Below the pieces are notes generated by a model. That model was given only the letters and a program-made list of their open reading frames with translations, made no database searches and was not told the DNA's origin. From positions 23,525,580 to 23,589,579 of the forward strand of contig CM052355.1 in NCBI GenBank assembly GCA_028551475.1: a stretch of 64,000 bases of DNA. Direction: 5' to 3'. How positions within the stretch are numbered: the first letter of the stretch is position 1; each line of letters starts with the position of its first letter. Source of the stretch: Casuarina equisetifolia. Lineage: Eukaryota; Streptophyta; Magnoliopsida; Fagales; Casuarinaceae. Position numbers and translations under genes: made by a program. Shown here in pieces: positions 49,611 to 61,800 of this stretch.

Positions 49611-50334
49611 TTTCTTTATAGGAATGGTATGAATTTGGGCTCATAGGTCTAGCCCAAAAGTCATGAAGTCGAGTTAATCTAGGATTTCAACTAAGTTGAG
49701 TTAGTCTAAGATTGTTGGGTTCTCTCCTATAAAAGGACACGATCCCTTTAAGGCGAGATAGTTTGGATTGTAATCTTGGTTATTTGTTTTATCTTTAGAA
49801 TATAGTTACTTTATATTTTTCTTCGTTTGGGTGTTCCTATTGGCCCCACTAATGGTCTTAGTGTTCCTATATAAGCCTCAATCTATTCTTTGTGAGAAAA
49901 TCTTCCACCATTCCTCACAAGAGATGATATTGTCCAACAAAAAATAGTATCAAGTGGTATAGTCTTTCAATCCATAAATGGAGGTGAGAGTCACGAAGAT
50001 GGAATCCGACATGCAATGGATCAAGGAGGTTATGGCCACTTTGATTTCCAAGGATGCTACCATGTGAACAAAAATGGACGCACTAGTTTCTTCTTCCAGT
50101 CGTATAAAGGAATTTGGTTCCGACCAAGAAGAAATCGCAAGTCCAAGAGTTCATTGACGTTCAAGAGTTGGCGTGCCATGCAGGTGCGTGTTAGGAGCTG
50201 AAGACCCAAAATCCCATTCTCCAAGCATAGGGCAAATTTGGTTCCAACGAAAGAGGAAAACGGGAGGAAGAAACTAATAGAAGCAGTGCTCACACAAACT
50301 CAACTTCAGGCAGATCTAGCTCCAATAAAAGATC

Positions 50335-50520
50335 AGGTGGTTAGAGAGCAGATTAGAGAGCAAATAAAATATCAAGCAGTTGGAGAGTAAATCGAAAACT
50401 AGGTGGTTGGAGAGTAGATCGAAAATCTGGTGGTTGGAGAGAAAATCGAAAATCAAGCGGAGCATAAATCAAAAATTAAGTGGTTGGAGAGAAAATTGTA
50501 AATCAAGCAATTGGAAAGCG
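50335..50520 (+). repeat. Minisatellite, GGTGGTTGGAGAGAAAATCG type, copy 2
   Basis: Six or so units of about 33 bp, better preserved than copy 1 and varying at GGTGGTTGG versus AGCAGTTGG. In one frame it encodes a Glu/Gln-rich pattern, but with stops. Confidence 0.8.
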
Positions 50521-50534
50521 GAAATTGTCGCACA

Positions 50535-50660
50535 TTAGATTTTGCCAATTCAAATTCAACTTTAGGTGAGTTCAAACTCAAATTCAAGTTTAACTTCAAA
50601 TTCAAATTTAAACTCAAGCTCAGGTTCAAATTTAAATTTAAACTCAAGTTTAAGTTTTTA
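50535..50660 (+). repeat. TTCAAA/TTTAAACTC hexamer tract, copy 2
   Basis: Degenerate TTCAAA, TTCAAG and TTTAAA units. Open frames on both strands here (50453-50710 minus, alternating Leu-Asn/Leu-Ser; 50511-50717 plus, Phe-Lys) are artefacts of the repeat. Confidence 0.85.
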
Positions 50661-50719
50661 CCAATTGTTATTAGTTTTCTTTTAAATTTGGAAAGCTTGA
50701 GGGCAAGCATTCTTTAAAA

Positions 50720-51480
50720 GAGATGGTAAATACTATGATCCTATAAATGTTAAAGTATTGTAAGTAGCTATTAGACTAATCTTTTATCAAAGTGGTAACA
50801 AGCTTACATCAAATAATATCTAAGCATCCCCACCTCTTAGGTTTAAGTCCCTCTCAGGTTCAACGAGGATGTCAAATTAGAAGCATGGTGGAACATTATA
50901 ATTCTATAAATGTTGAAGTACCATGAGTAAGGATTGCATCATAAGCATAGAGATTTTCTCAAGCGCTTCATTTATTGTCTCGTTTAGATGTAGTCTTATT
51001 CTTTCATTCTCACGTACAGGGGAATCGCTTTCAGATGCGCATTCGGAATTGTTTGCGTGTCCTTTATATGGCTTTGTATTCTTTTACACAATCTGAATCA
51101 ATGAGTGTCTCCGATGCAAGGGGTTATGTAATCTTAACTAAATTATTCACGACTGGAGTGGATTGGCGGGGTTGTGCACTAATTCTTTTACAAGCTTTTG
51201 TCAAAATCTGGTCTTTGTTTGCTAAAAAACCTGAGAATAAGTAAAGTCCACTTCGGCTGGGCACCGACGTGATTGGTTTGGCTGAGTGGTGCCCATTTAT
51301 TCAATTTGAGATCAAGATATCCTAGACAACACTTAGTTCTCTGTTAAACTGGGCACTTGCCAACAAGTTAAGAGAGATTTAACAATGTTCCCTCAGACTA
51401 ATGACCGTGATAAGAAAATGTAGAGCTTTGGTCTCTAAATGAAACTCGGGATTTACTTTTGCTCTATACCATCAGGAACA
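50720..51480. other. Gene-poor stretch downstream of the XRN gene
   Basis: No gene is recognised. 50975-51244 has an 89-codon plus frame (HSHVQGNRFQMRIRN) without family resemblance. A minus-strand AATAAA (complement of TTTATT, 51296-51301) lies about 470 bp beyond the XRN stop and could be its poly(A) signal. Confidence 0.35.
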
Positions 51481-51483
51481 CTT

Positions 51484-51773
51484 TCATCCGTGCCTAATCA
51501 ATACGAGTTTTATCAGCTTCAGAGGGCACGGCAAATTCTTTGCACCTTCATCGTTATGCACAATCGCCTTACTCAGTTTTCGTCTCCATTTCCTTCTAGA
51601 TTTGCCATCAACAGAATAGTTATCCAGGCTAACTGCCGCAAGCCAATCCACTGGCAGCCGAAGTGATATGGTTATCAGTGGAATTCTTAACTGCCTCAGT
51701 CCCTGCCTCACAACCAGTTGATCTCAAGATGAAAGGACATGACAATTTATCAGCACTGGCATTTTTTTTCCCA
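51484..51773 (-). pseudogene. Fossil XRN repeat units beyond the stop codon
   Basis: Minus-strand text after the stop continues the repeat, but out of frame. It reads EKNASADKLSCPFIL, then GCEAGTEAVKNSTDNH and SGLACGS. In another frame follow NYSVDGKSRRKWRRK and NLPCPLKL. Next to the stop the DNA is about 2 nt shorter than the homologous place in the previous unit, which explains the frameshift and present stop (TAG, 51774-51776). Confidence 0.8.
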
Positions 51774-54700
51774 CTATTTGAGCTCATGCATCTTTCTTCT
51801 TCGCTTCCTAGACTTATTATCACCCACAGATCTTTTATCGGGGGCTGCACTATCACAAACCAATCTACTTGCAGCCTCACCTACATGGTTATCTGGTGCT
51901 ACATTACCAGCAAAAGTCTTATCTGATTCACTTCCTGCCTCACATACAACTGCCAAATTCAAAGGACATGCCAATTTATCTACACTGACATTTTTTTCCA
52001 ATACGTCTTTGAGTTTATGCCCCTTTCTTCGTTTCCTAGATGTGTTACTACCAATACAATTTTTATCTGAGTCAACACTACCACAAGCCAATCCACTTGT
52101 AGCGTCACCTACAATAGTTGGTACTCCATTGATGAAATTGTTACCTGCTTTTGCCTCACATACAGCTGGCCCCAAATTCAAAGGGCATGCCAATTTATCT
52201 GCACCCACAACATCGACAAAATTCTTATTTTCCTCAGTCCCTGCCTCCCATACATTGTTACCTGGAACTCCATTATCAACAGACCTCTTATCTTCTAGAA
52301 TCCCTGCCTCACATACAGTTGATCCAAAATTCAAGGGGCATGCTGACTTACCATCAGCCTCACAAACAGTTGCTCCCAAACTCAAAAGGTGTGCCACTTT
52401 ATCTCCACTACCATTATCAACAGAATTTTTATTTGCCTCAGCCCCCACATCAAATGCATTAGGTGCCAAATTCAGAGGGCACGCCAGTTTATTAGCACCA
52501 CCATTATCAATGGATATCTTATCTGATTCAGTCCCTGACTCAAACACAGTAAGTCCCAAACTCAGAGGGCATTTTAACTTATCCACTCTAACATTTTTTT
52601 CCAATGTCTCTCGTAGTTTATGCCCTTTTCTACCTCGTTTCCTAGATTTTTCACCATCAACACTATTCTTATCCGGTGCTACACTACCACATGTCAAGGC
52701 ACTCTCAAACTCACCTGAAGCTACTCTACCACAGGTCAATCCACTTAAGGACTCATCTACAGAGTTATCTGAAGTCCCATTATCCACACAGTTCTTATCT
52801 ACTCCAATTGCTGCCTCAGACACAATTTGCACCAAATTCAACGGGCCTGACAATTTATCTATACTAACATTCTTTACCAATCTGTCTCTTAGTTCATACA
52901 CCTTTCGTTTTCGTTTCCTAGATTTCTCATCACTTGAGCTATTTTTATCTGTGGCCTCACTACCACATGCAATTGGAGCCACAACTACATGGTCACTCTT
53001 AAAGCCATAATCAGCAGATTTCTTATCAGCTTTAGTTGCCGTCTCAGCTAGTCCCAAATTCAAAGGGCATGCCTCTTTATCAGCACCAGCATTCTTTTCT
53101 AATGTCTCTCTGGGTTTATTCCCCTTTCTTCTTCGTTTCTTAGACTTTTCAGTTTGTGTTACTTCATCACATCCAACCCCACCCACAGCTACTGATTCCT
53201 CAGTCACACAATTAGTTGAATGTCCATTAGTTGTGCTCTGTATCAGCTTCTTAGCTTTACCATCAGAATTGTTTTCAATACCTTCAGTCTTACTTGCACA
53301 GACCATTTCTTCCATCTTCAAATGACATGACGACTTATCCAGCCCAACATTGTTATCGAGGATGCCAGAAACTGCACCAATGTTGTCAGCTTGTTCCACA
53401 GATCCCCAGGCCTTTTGCACCTTTGTATGGTAGCATTTAGACACGAGTTCATGAGCTAATTTTGCTAGACGCTGGCCAGAGATGGACTTATGAATAGACC
53501 TGGCAAAAGGTTGAGCACAGTTTATCAAAAAGTGCTTAGAACAATACATGGGATATCTCTCTAATTAAATAGAAAGAAAACTCAGCAACACTCACATATG
53601 TTTTGAGGAATTTGTGCCTAAAAGTATGCTGGAACTAGGCTGAATGTACGAGGCCATGAACTATAGCAAATCACCCATATTCTATTCTTATGTAAATTCT
53701 ACATGGTTAACAATTCATTGAGTTGACTGCATGACTATGGTCAGGAGCTTGGACAAGGTCCTAATTTGCGACTTCAATAAATTTATCATAACTGTATCTA
53801 ATTTCACACCAGCTGAAATTGGCATGGATGCCTGTTAAAGGAGCAGATGTACAATGCTACTTATCTCATAAGGACATTGCACTCAGGCATGACTCATTAC
53901 ACGCCAAGCAGACTGAGTTCAAATGGACATAAAATTTTCTTAACTGAAAAAGGGAACTGATGAAAAAACTCACCGTTCAGAAAATATTCGTCCAAGGATA
54001 GCTGACTTCTCATGCCACAGAATAGGTGGAGGTAAAATGTCCTGCTTACTGACAGACTGAAATGAAAAGTATGACAATCATTTCACTTGAAGAAAGAGAT
54101 CTAGATTTGGCATCTTGAAAATCGACAGAAAAAACAAAACACAATAGTAATAGAAAATCTCCTTTACTCTGCAAGGCTCAAAATTTTCCTAAGAATAGCA
54201 CTAACCTAATGTCCTAAATTAAGCAAAAAGGTATGTACCTTGCGAGGGAATTTAACTCCTCCTAATTGTCTGGGGATATGAGGATGGAAGGGTGGGCATT
54301 TAAAGTATACAGATCTGCAGAAGATCAATAAATAAATAAATAATTTCAAAGAAATAGCACCATAGCAATTGAATTATTATAAATGTGAAGCAAGCACATG
54401 AACATACAATACTTCATTGTTTGAAATCATCTCCATGTCCTCAATTGGAGAAGGTATTTCCACAGGCTGCACAGGTTCTCCAGAAATGTAGATATACCCA
54501 TTCATTCCACCACTGAAATTGTGTGAGGAAATACAAGGTTGTTAGCATTAGAATTTCCCGTTCATTCCACCACTGAAGTTGCGTGAGGAAATACTAGGTT
54601 GTTAGCATTAGAAAATTAAAAAATTTAAAGATCAGAGAAGAATTGTTTACGATCAATTCTGTTGGGAGAAAGTACATACCAAAAGGAAAATACAAAATAA

Positions 54701-57700
54701 CTCTAATCTGATCAATCCATGGTAGAACGCATAGGCAATTATGAAGTTAATTAGTATTTCACAATTTTCATCTTAAATAATAGTTTAGTAATGAGACATA
54801 GTATATAAGAATGTTAATATGAGACAGTAAATGAGAATGTAAATATATCAGCTGGATATACTAAAAAATGAACTCTCGTATTTTGTAAATAATTAGAAGG
54901 AACCAATCATACTTTTGATGGCACTATGAAATTTCCAGTGAAGTTGCGTGATGAATTTTTACTGGAGGATTATTCTTCTTCTTTGCTTCATTCCACAAAT
55001 TTAATAAATTATTCTTTTTCAAGTATTATTTCTTCTTCTTTATTTTTTCCTTTAACAATGGGTGCAATTTAGTTTATTTGCTTCAAACTGACCTTAACAG
55101 AAATAAGAAACAAAAAATACGACAACATTTACTCTCATACTTTAATGGCAGTTAGTAAGTGGGAAGGCCCCTTAACTTTTTCCTTCTTATGCATATAGCC
55201 CTAGCATCTCAACCACTTCTTCCACATTCTTCCATATGTTCCTAGAATACTTGTGGACAACCAAAAGTATTGAGAATGTGCTCATCTTCAGTACGTTTGT
55301 ATACATTCTTCATCAAATTGACTACCAAATTCAATATCCAAACAGAGAGTCACAATTTAAGCATTTCGTGGGAATTAATCACATATGTTTCAGCCCAAAT
55401 TCATTGAGTTGAACCATACTGGATTCTTTCACACCAAACACAACTTTGACTAGATAGCTGCCAAAGATCATTCGAGCTAAGGTCACTTTTGATGAAAGAG
55501 GATCATTGATTAAAGGTCGCAACCTTAAGTTCTGGCGCTTCTGTTCTCATTATTCACCTTGTCAAGATTTAAGGGAGAATATAACATTTCAGAAGCAGTT
55601 GAAACCTAGTTCAAAAACTTAAAACCTTCCATGGGTGGCCTCCCTCTTTCTTTCATAAAAGACTGTTTTGAGTAAACTTCAAATTTAGATCTGCAGAGAC
55701 TAACAATTCAAGAGGTACTAGTGAGACAATGTTCATTAACACTGTCATTTCTTACCCATACTTATACACTTGTTAATTTTGTTAAATCAAAACCATGTCC
55801 TGAACAGAGATTCAAGAAATGGAATTTCAGGATAACCTGATGTATCATATATTTTCACCGCCTCCATTCAGAACTGTTGTACTGAAATTTTGCAGATGAA
55901 TTCCAAAGGTAGTCTATACTTGGATAATTTCATTAAAAGAGTACAAGAGTGAACAACAAAAGGATGAAATTAAGGAGAAAACAGGTTTGGCACAGAAAAA
56001 GACCCTGGTTCCCACCAGGTCAGACTAGGAGAGAGAATCTCTTGAAAGATTTTGGATAATTTGATCCTAAACCAAACTTCAAGCTTGAGCAAGTGCCTAG
56101 GCTTCGCCAGAAGGAGCCACAAATAGTATTAAGAAAATCAAAGTAATGAAATGCATAATAGCTCAAACTCAGCAAACGAAATAAAGAAAGGTAATGGAAA
56201 TAAATTAACAAAGGCACCAAGAACTGCTAAAATGAGAACGCCCAAGAAAAAAAGGTTGCCAAAAGAGAGGGAGATTAAATTGACATAGGAACTGCTAAAA
56301 CGTTGTTTGAATTTTGAATGCATAAATAGAACCAACTACTACTCCCCTCAAGCATGGTTGCAAGTTTATATGACCCTTGTTATAGAGTCAAAAGAAGACA
56401 AGGCTTGGCTTCTTTGTGACAAACCTAATGAGGCTAAAAACAATTCACTCATAACCAAATAAACATAAATGGCATTTTTATAAAAGAATGACAGCTAATT
56501 TGCAGCCTTAAGAAACAGCAAAACTACAGCTTCCTCAAGTGAGTTTTAGAAAACAACCTCCAAGGTGGGATCCTCCTAACAAGAAAACCATGGCGGCACT
56601 TTTAGCCACTTTCAGAAATTTCAAGGGCAGAGTTTACAAATCAAGTTGATATCTAGGATGAATATTTCCAGAAATTTTAGACTACTTACCCAGATATTTC
56701 AAGATATACAAAAAAAATATCACACAAGCTCCTCTAAAAATATTTCCATATGAAGAACTTGATTCTGAACTTAAAAGAAAGAGAGAAAACGAGGTGACAA
56801 CTCTTTTAAGTGTGGTAAATATCACATTAGCAGCCATCTCAGCAATTGGTAGCAGCACAATTAACAAATATAAAACAACCACTATGAACTCCATTTTGTG
56901 AACATAGTCAATTGCACACCTGAATTTCGGGTCAATTTTCTGCTTGACTTTTGCCTTGAGCAACTTTGGATGACCAGCTCTTCTCTCATAGAAAGAAAGT
57001 ACTTTCACTGCCAAAGGGTGAGAAATGTGGACAAAAAGAACATCCAAACTGAAACTATTTCTTCTTCTTTCTTCATCCTGTATAGAAAAATTTACTGAGG
57101 AACTATGAAGAAGAGACTACAATAGAAAAGAAATTTCAGTACCTGCGTTGGAAATGATAAAACAAGGTACGACTATGTTTAATATGCCTTATTTTCTCAT
57201 TAGTCTGTCAAACACTAATTAACAGATACCAGAGAGACCATGTTTAATAAGCCTATTTTTCACATTAGTATGTCAAAAACTAATAAACAGATACCAGACA
57301 GACTGTTTAATATGCCTATCTCCTGTTAGGTAAAGGGGTTTGGAAATATGGGCCGTCAAACCCAAAACTTAGGTTCTAGGAAACACTTGCCAACCACTGG
57401 GCTATTGGCTTGTTGCTGATAGAATTGTCCTTTGTTTTATCTGAAGGTCCAGCTTCAATTCAAATTCTATCTCTGTCATATGAAGGCCCAGTCACATGTG
57501 ATATGGTCAGGTCAATACTTAACCAACCATGTTCAGTTATACTTCTTGATTCTTACTTTTCATTTTATAAATATAATAGCCTTTTTCTTGTCATTTTTAT
57601 TAGTTGCTCGATGAATAGATAGATAAAAGTTCTAAATCTACATAATCATAAACCTGGATATTAAGTTTCAAGACTGGGAAATTGGAGTCCTAAAATAAAA

Positions 57701-58826
57701 ATCAAAACAAAGCATGTGGGGTTCCATTATATTTTGCCTTTTAATACCTAAAGATTTAGAAAAATACTGGAAAAATTAGATCAAGGAGATACTTAGAGAG
57801 AAATTTCCTACTGAAAAAAATTTATAAATTTACCTACAGTGCATCTCATCAAATAATAAATTAATCATATCATAAGATTTAGCAATTTAAGTACATACTC
57901 AAACCCATGCCAGTTACATACACAGAAAAGGGAAAATCTGTCATGACATGCTCTTTGCAGCCTTCAAGTTTGAAGAAAATATAGATCAAAGATTTAGAAA
58001 TTTTTTCCCAAAGATAAAATCAACTAGAACTTTCTAAATCATAGGGGATAAGGACAACCTATTTCTTAAAAGCAAAAAGGCAGGTGGAAAATTTTGGAGG
58101 GCAATTGTGACCAGGAATATAGTGACAATTTGACTCATTGTTTGGTGGCTATTTGATAAAGATGGAGCATGAGTTGTTAGGTTTCGGAGATATAGGAAGA
58201 AGATAATGATTGGGGACTACAAAGAAAAAGGTAGAGAAGAAATTGCTAGTAGACAAAGCTCTGTGAACGGTAACATGAATAATAACAGCATGCAAGAAGG
58301 CAAAAAGAGACAGAGAATATAAGCCCAAACCTAAAGATTGAGTCCACCTGAGTAATCCACTACTCACTCTGTATCCGTGCTATGAAACATAGTTATATGG
58401 ACTCCTTGACTTTTAGTTTAACTAATATCAGGTCTCAACATTTGATAAACAACAAATTTATTTTTTTTAAAAAAAGGACCCTTAACATAAGATTGAAAGC
58501 TATTCTACAAAGAATATAAAACATTTGGAAACATATAGTTAAAGCTCCAATTCATAAACATGAAAAGTTCTTAAGTTCGCCAAAATTAAAAACAACTCAA
58601 AAGACTAACTCAACACTCTCCATAGCTGCATTAACAACACGGACAATACAAAACTAAATCAAGTTACTGTGTATTTGAAGTAATACCGTCAAAGTGTGCT
58701 CCACTTTTGCAATCTCTGAAAGAAGGCGTGACTCATCAATAAATGGCAACTTACATATAGCCTGCACGTCCAAGTTAGAAAATAGTTATGGGAGCTAAGA
58801 ATTCCAAGGATGCATCAAATCATCCA

Positions 58827-58888
<62 letters not shown>

Positions 58889-61800
58889 CATACTAATTGG
58901 ATTGTTGCAAAAGCCTTACAAAAGTAACAGATAAAGCACCAAAATTCAATCTCAAACTAGCATGGTAGATCAAGATGTATAACATATTAGACTAGGGAAA
59001 CTTTCACAAACAAGAATGAAAAAAAAGTCGTGAAATTATATAAAGCGATGCCACTTTACATCTGATAGGCCATAATACTAATGCCAATTCAAAAGAGGTA
59101 ATTGTTAAAAATGTGGAACTTTTGGGCTTAGGGAACATCTGTATGACTGGGAATTAAACTGAGTGGACTAATGACGCACAACATCTAAAATGCTAGGAGC
59201 TATGATGACAACCAAAGCATTTCTCAACCTCCAAATTTCTCATACCCTTTCGTTTACATTTTGATAGGTGGAAACAAAGATAGTCATAAAAATTGCCCTC
59301 CAGATGGCTTCAGATTTTTCAGGTGGGCAGGGTTTTCCAATTTCGTTTTTCTCAAACATTATTTCTTTTCTGGCCACTGACATGTCATATTTTCCTTTCT
59401 GCAGTTATCCTTCCCTCCCTAAAGTTCAAGACTTGAGAGGTCACAATAAAGAGAGAATAATCAATCTCTGATTGTTCATCAACAAATTTAAATTAAGGGC
59501 ATAGCATCAATTGTATAAAAAAGATTTCACATGTGCGAGAGCTTAATGCAGGCATGCACACACACACACACAGATGTTTGATGTCTACTGGTATTGGTGC
59601 AAAAGTTCGCCTGCTTTCCATCAACAACTACTCAGAATCAAAACCTAGTTCTTTTCTTTAACAGCCATAACCCAATCAACCTCAGCTTCAATGCCCCCGT
59701 TGAATATTGTTGAATATTATTTCAACTGCCTAGCCCTGTGTAAAGTCTGCCCTTAACAGCCATAACCCAATCAACCTCAGTTTCAATGAAAGAGCATTCT
59801 GGTATAAGGGTTCCTCTAGCTCATTGCCAACTTAAAAACGTCAACCAAGATGTAGCATCCTTTTGCACCAACTTGTTAATTTTTATGATCAAACTCTCCT
59901 TTCTCTTCCCTTCTAGCATTGGAAAGGCAATACAGAAACATAACATCAACAATTTAAGTGTGTTATAAAATTTTAAAATAACCAGACCACAATTAAGAAG
60001 ATTTTTAAATTTGGACCACTTGTTTCTACTCTAATTTCCAACAAAACAAAATAAATGAAATCCATAATCCCAACATAGTTCAATGTCATGTGAACCACCT
60101 TCTCCTCCTCTTCCACCTACTACAAAATCAGGATTCTAGCACCCAGCTAGATTGAATATTTTCTGCAGTGGCTGTCAAATCAATTATATGCAAACAGAAG
60201 CCTCTAATCCAATACAACAGCATGCAGTTTAAGACAACCACCAAATGCCTGTTTCTCTAATTACATTCTACAACCACAAAATGCCTGTTTCTCCAATTAC
60301 ATTCCACAAAATCAGAGGACAAACTAAAACCATCGTAAGTAGACTACCACATATGATTAGTCCTGAAACAATGGTCCAACAGCATTCTGATCTCCGATGA
60401 TCCAGTTTCCCCATCTCCCTATTTTCTAACTTTGACATAACCCAAGGACGAATAGCCTATGGAAGAGGAGCAACCACAGGTCGCATATGTTACTGCATAG
60501 GCATCAATGTGCAAAATGATTGCCTACTTAAAGGACCCAGTGTCCATGTCCACGCCCAGGGACTATAGCTCTCTGGAAGAATTCATATCTCTTTCCATGT
60601 ACTTGAAAGCAGAAGAAAGCTTTCTTCAATTAAATCAAGGTGAGCTAGTGTGTCCCTAGTTATGTATGATTTGAAGGAAACCTCTAGACATCAATGGCAT
60701 AAATTAATGATTAACACAGAAAATATAACAACAATTTCTGCAGACACATGGTTGCATTACCTATCAAGGAAATATCATCTGCATTTTTTTCCAAACTCAG
60801 AGGGAGCTAGTATTTAGGTAGCATTATAAATATTAAAAAGGTAGACAATGAATCAATCATTACCTGCCAAGAAAACCGTTTTCCATTCATGTCAAGATCA
60901 AATACTGCAGTCCCCCAACCCCACAGGGCAAGAAAAGAAACAAATGTCAAGATGAGATGCCAGTAAAGCAGTTTGAATTAGGAACACTTTCTTTGCCAAA
61001 AATAAACTTAGTAGAATCTCACCAGTAGGGTAAAAATCCAATAAAGGTGATGAGATATCTGTCATAAGTTTCCGGTAGAACAAAGGAAGAGCATGTGCAC
61101 TGCATTTGCATTCTACTCGATCACATACTTGATAAATAAATACAATTAACAATATAACTACCACATAAACAAGATAAATGGACAACCTTGCAGCAGGCAA
61201 TACACCTAACAACTGGTTGAAAGGCTTGAAAGGTTTCCCTAGTGTAAATTCAATTTGTAGATGACCAATACCATGGAAGTCTGAAGCAAATGGAGCATAG
61301 TGATATGGGTAAAACCTGAAAAATAACAATTAAAAAAATGAGCAATATGGATAAAATATGAAGATGGAGTAATCAAGAATTGAAAACATCTGGCTTCATT
61401 TAATTTAACATTCCAAAGCAAATATGTATCTGCGTTATACATTTTTCAAGAGGCAGTTCTCTCTCAAGACAGGAAAATTATCAATGTTGGGATAAATGAA
61501 CACAACCACAGACATGTACACTAACAGATACAAGCCAGCTACCCGCTATGTTCTATTGCTTCATGCAACCAACAATTCATTTTAGGCTATATACGTCACA
61601 CCTGCATACAGATATGTAATACAAACGCACCCAACCAACAGTTCCTTTTTTACTGCATATATCACACCTAATATGTGCATCCAATTGTGTAACACATGCA
61701 TACACATACGAATTTTGCATGTGTAATTCAGTTGCACATATACATATGAGAATATTCGAGGAAGTAACAAAGAAGAAGAGAGTGCTACTTACCATTGCCA

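Larger units (their letters stand above)
48980..50720 (+). mobile_element. Tandem LTR/gag-leader array of an unidentified LTR element
   Basis: Two copies of a leader plus gag start occur at about 48990-49490 and 49950-50520. Each has GGTATCAAAG or GGTATAGTC, then CGACATGCAATGGATCAAGG and GATTTCCAAGG. Their shared frame spells DMQWIKEAMAALISK-like residues, as in gag N-termini. A 36-bp-class minisatellite (GCAGTTGGAGAGCAAATCGA type) and a TTCAAG/TTCAAA tract follow each copy. Between them, about 49610-49940 is LTR-like, with a TATA box (CCTATAAAAGG, about 49729) and an end at CCAACA before the second primer-like site. Confidence 0.6.

Noticed and set aside
50453..50717. Overlapping open frames of 85 and 68 codons on both strands
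   Set aside because: Pure consequence of the TTCAAA/TTTAAA hexamer tract (Leu-Asn and Phe-Lys repeats).
51739..53010. 423-codon open frame on the plus strand opposite the XRN last exon
   Set aside because: It is antisense to the repeat array. Its length follows from the repeated, stop-poor composition of the opposite strand, it has no recognisable domain, and the minus-strand frame is anchored by splice sites and XRN homology.
54405..54420. Exon end at GAA before GTATTG in the XRN GGMNGY exon
   Set aside because: That choice leads to a stop in the next exon. Ending at 54408 before the strong donor GTATGT restores the frame through the family's HIPR block.
54540..54575. Upstream duplicate acceptor as the real start of the XRN GGMNGY exon
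   Set aside because: It would bring an in-frame TAA after eight codons. The downstream copy keeps the frame and family sequence.
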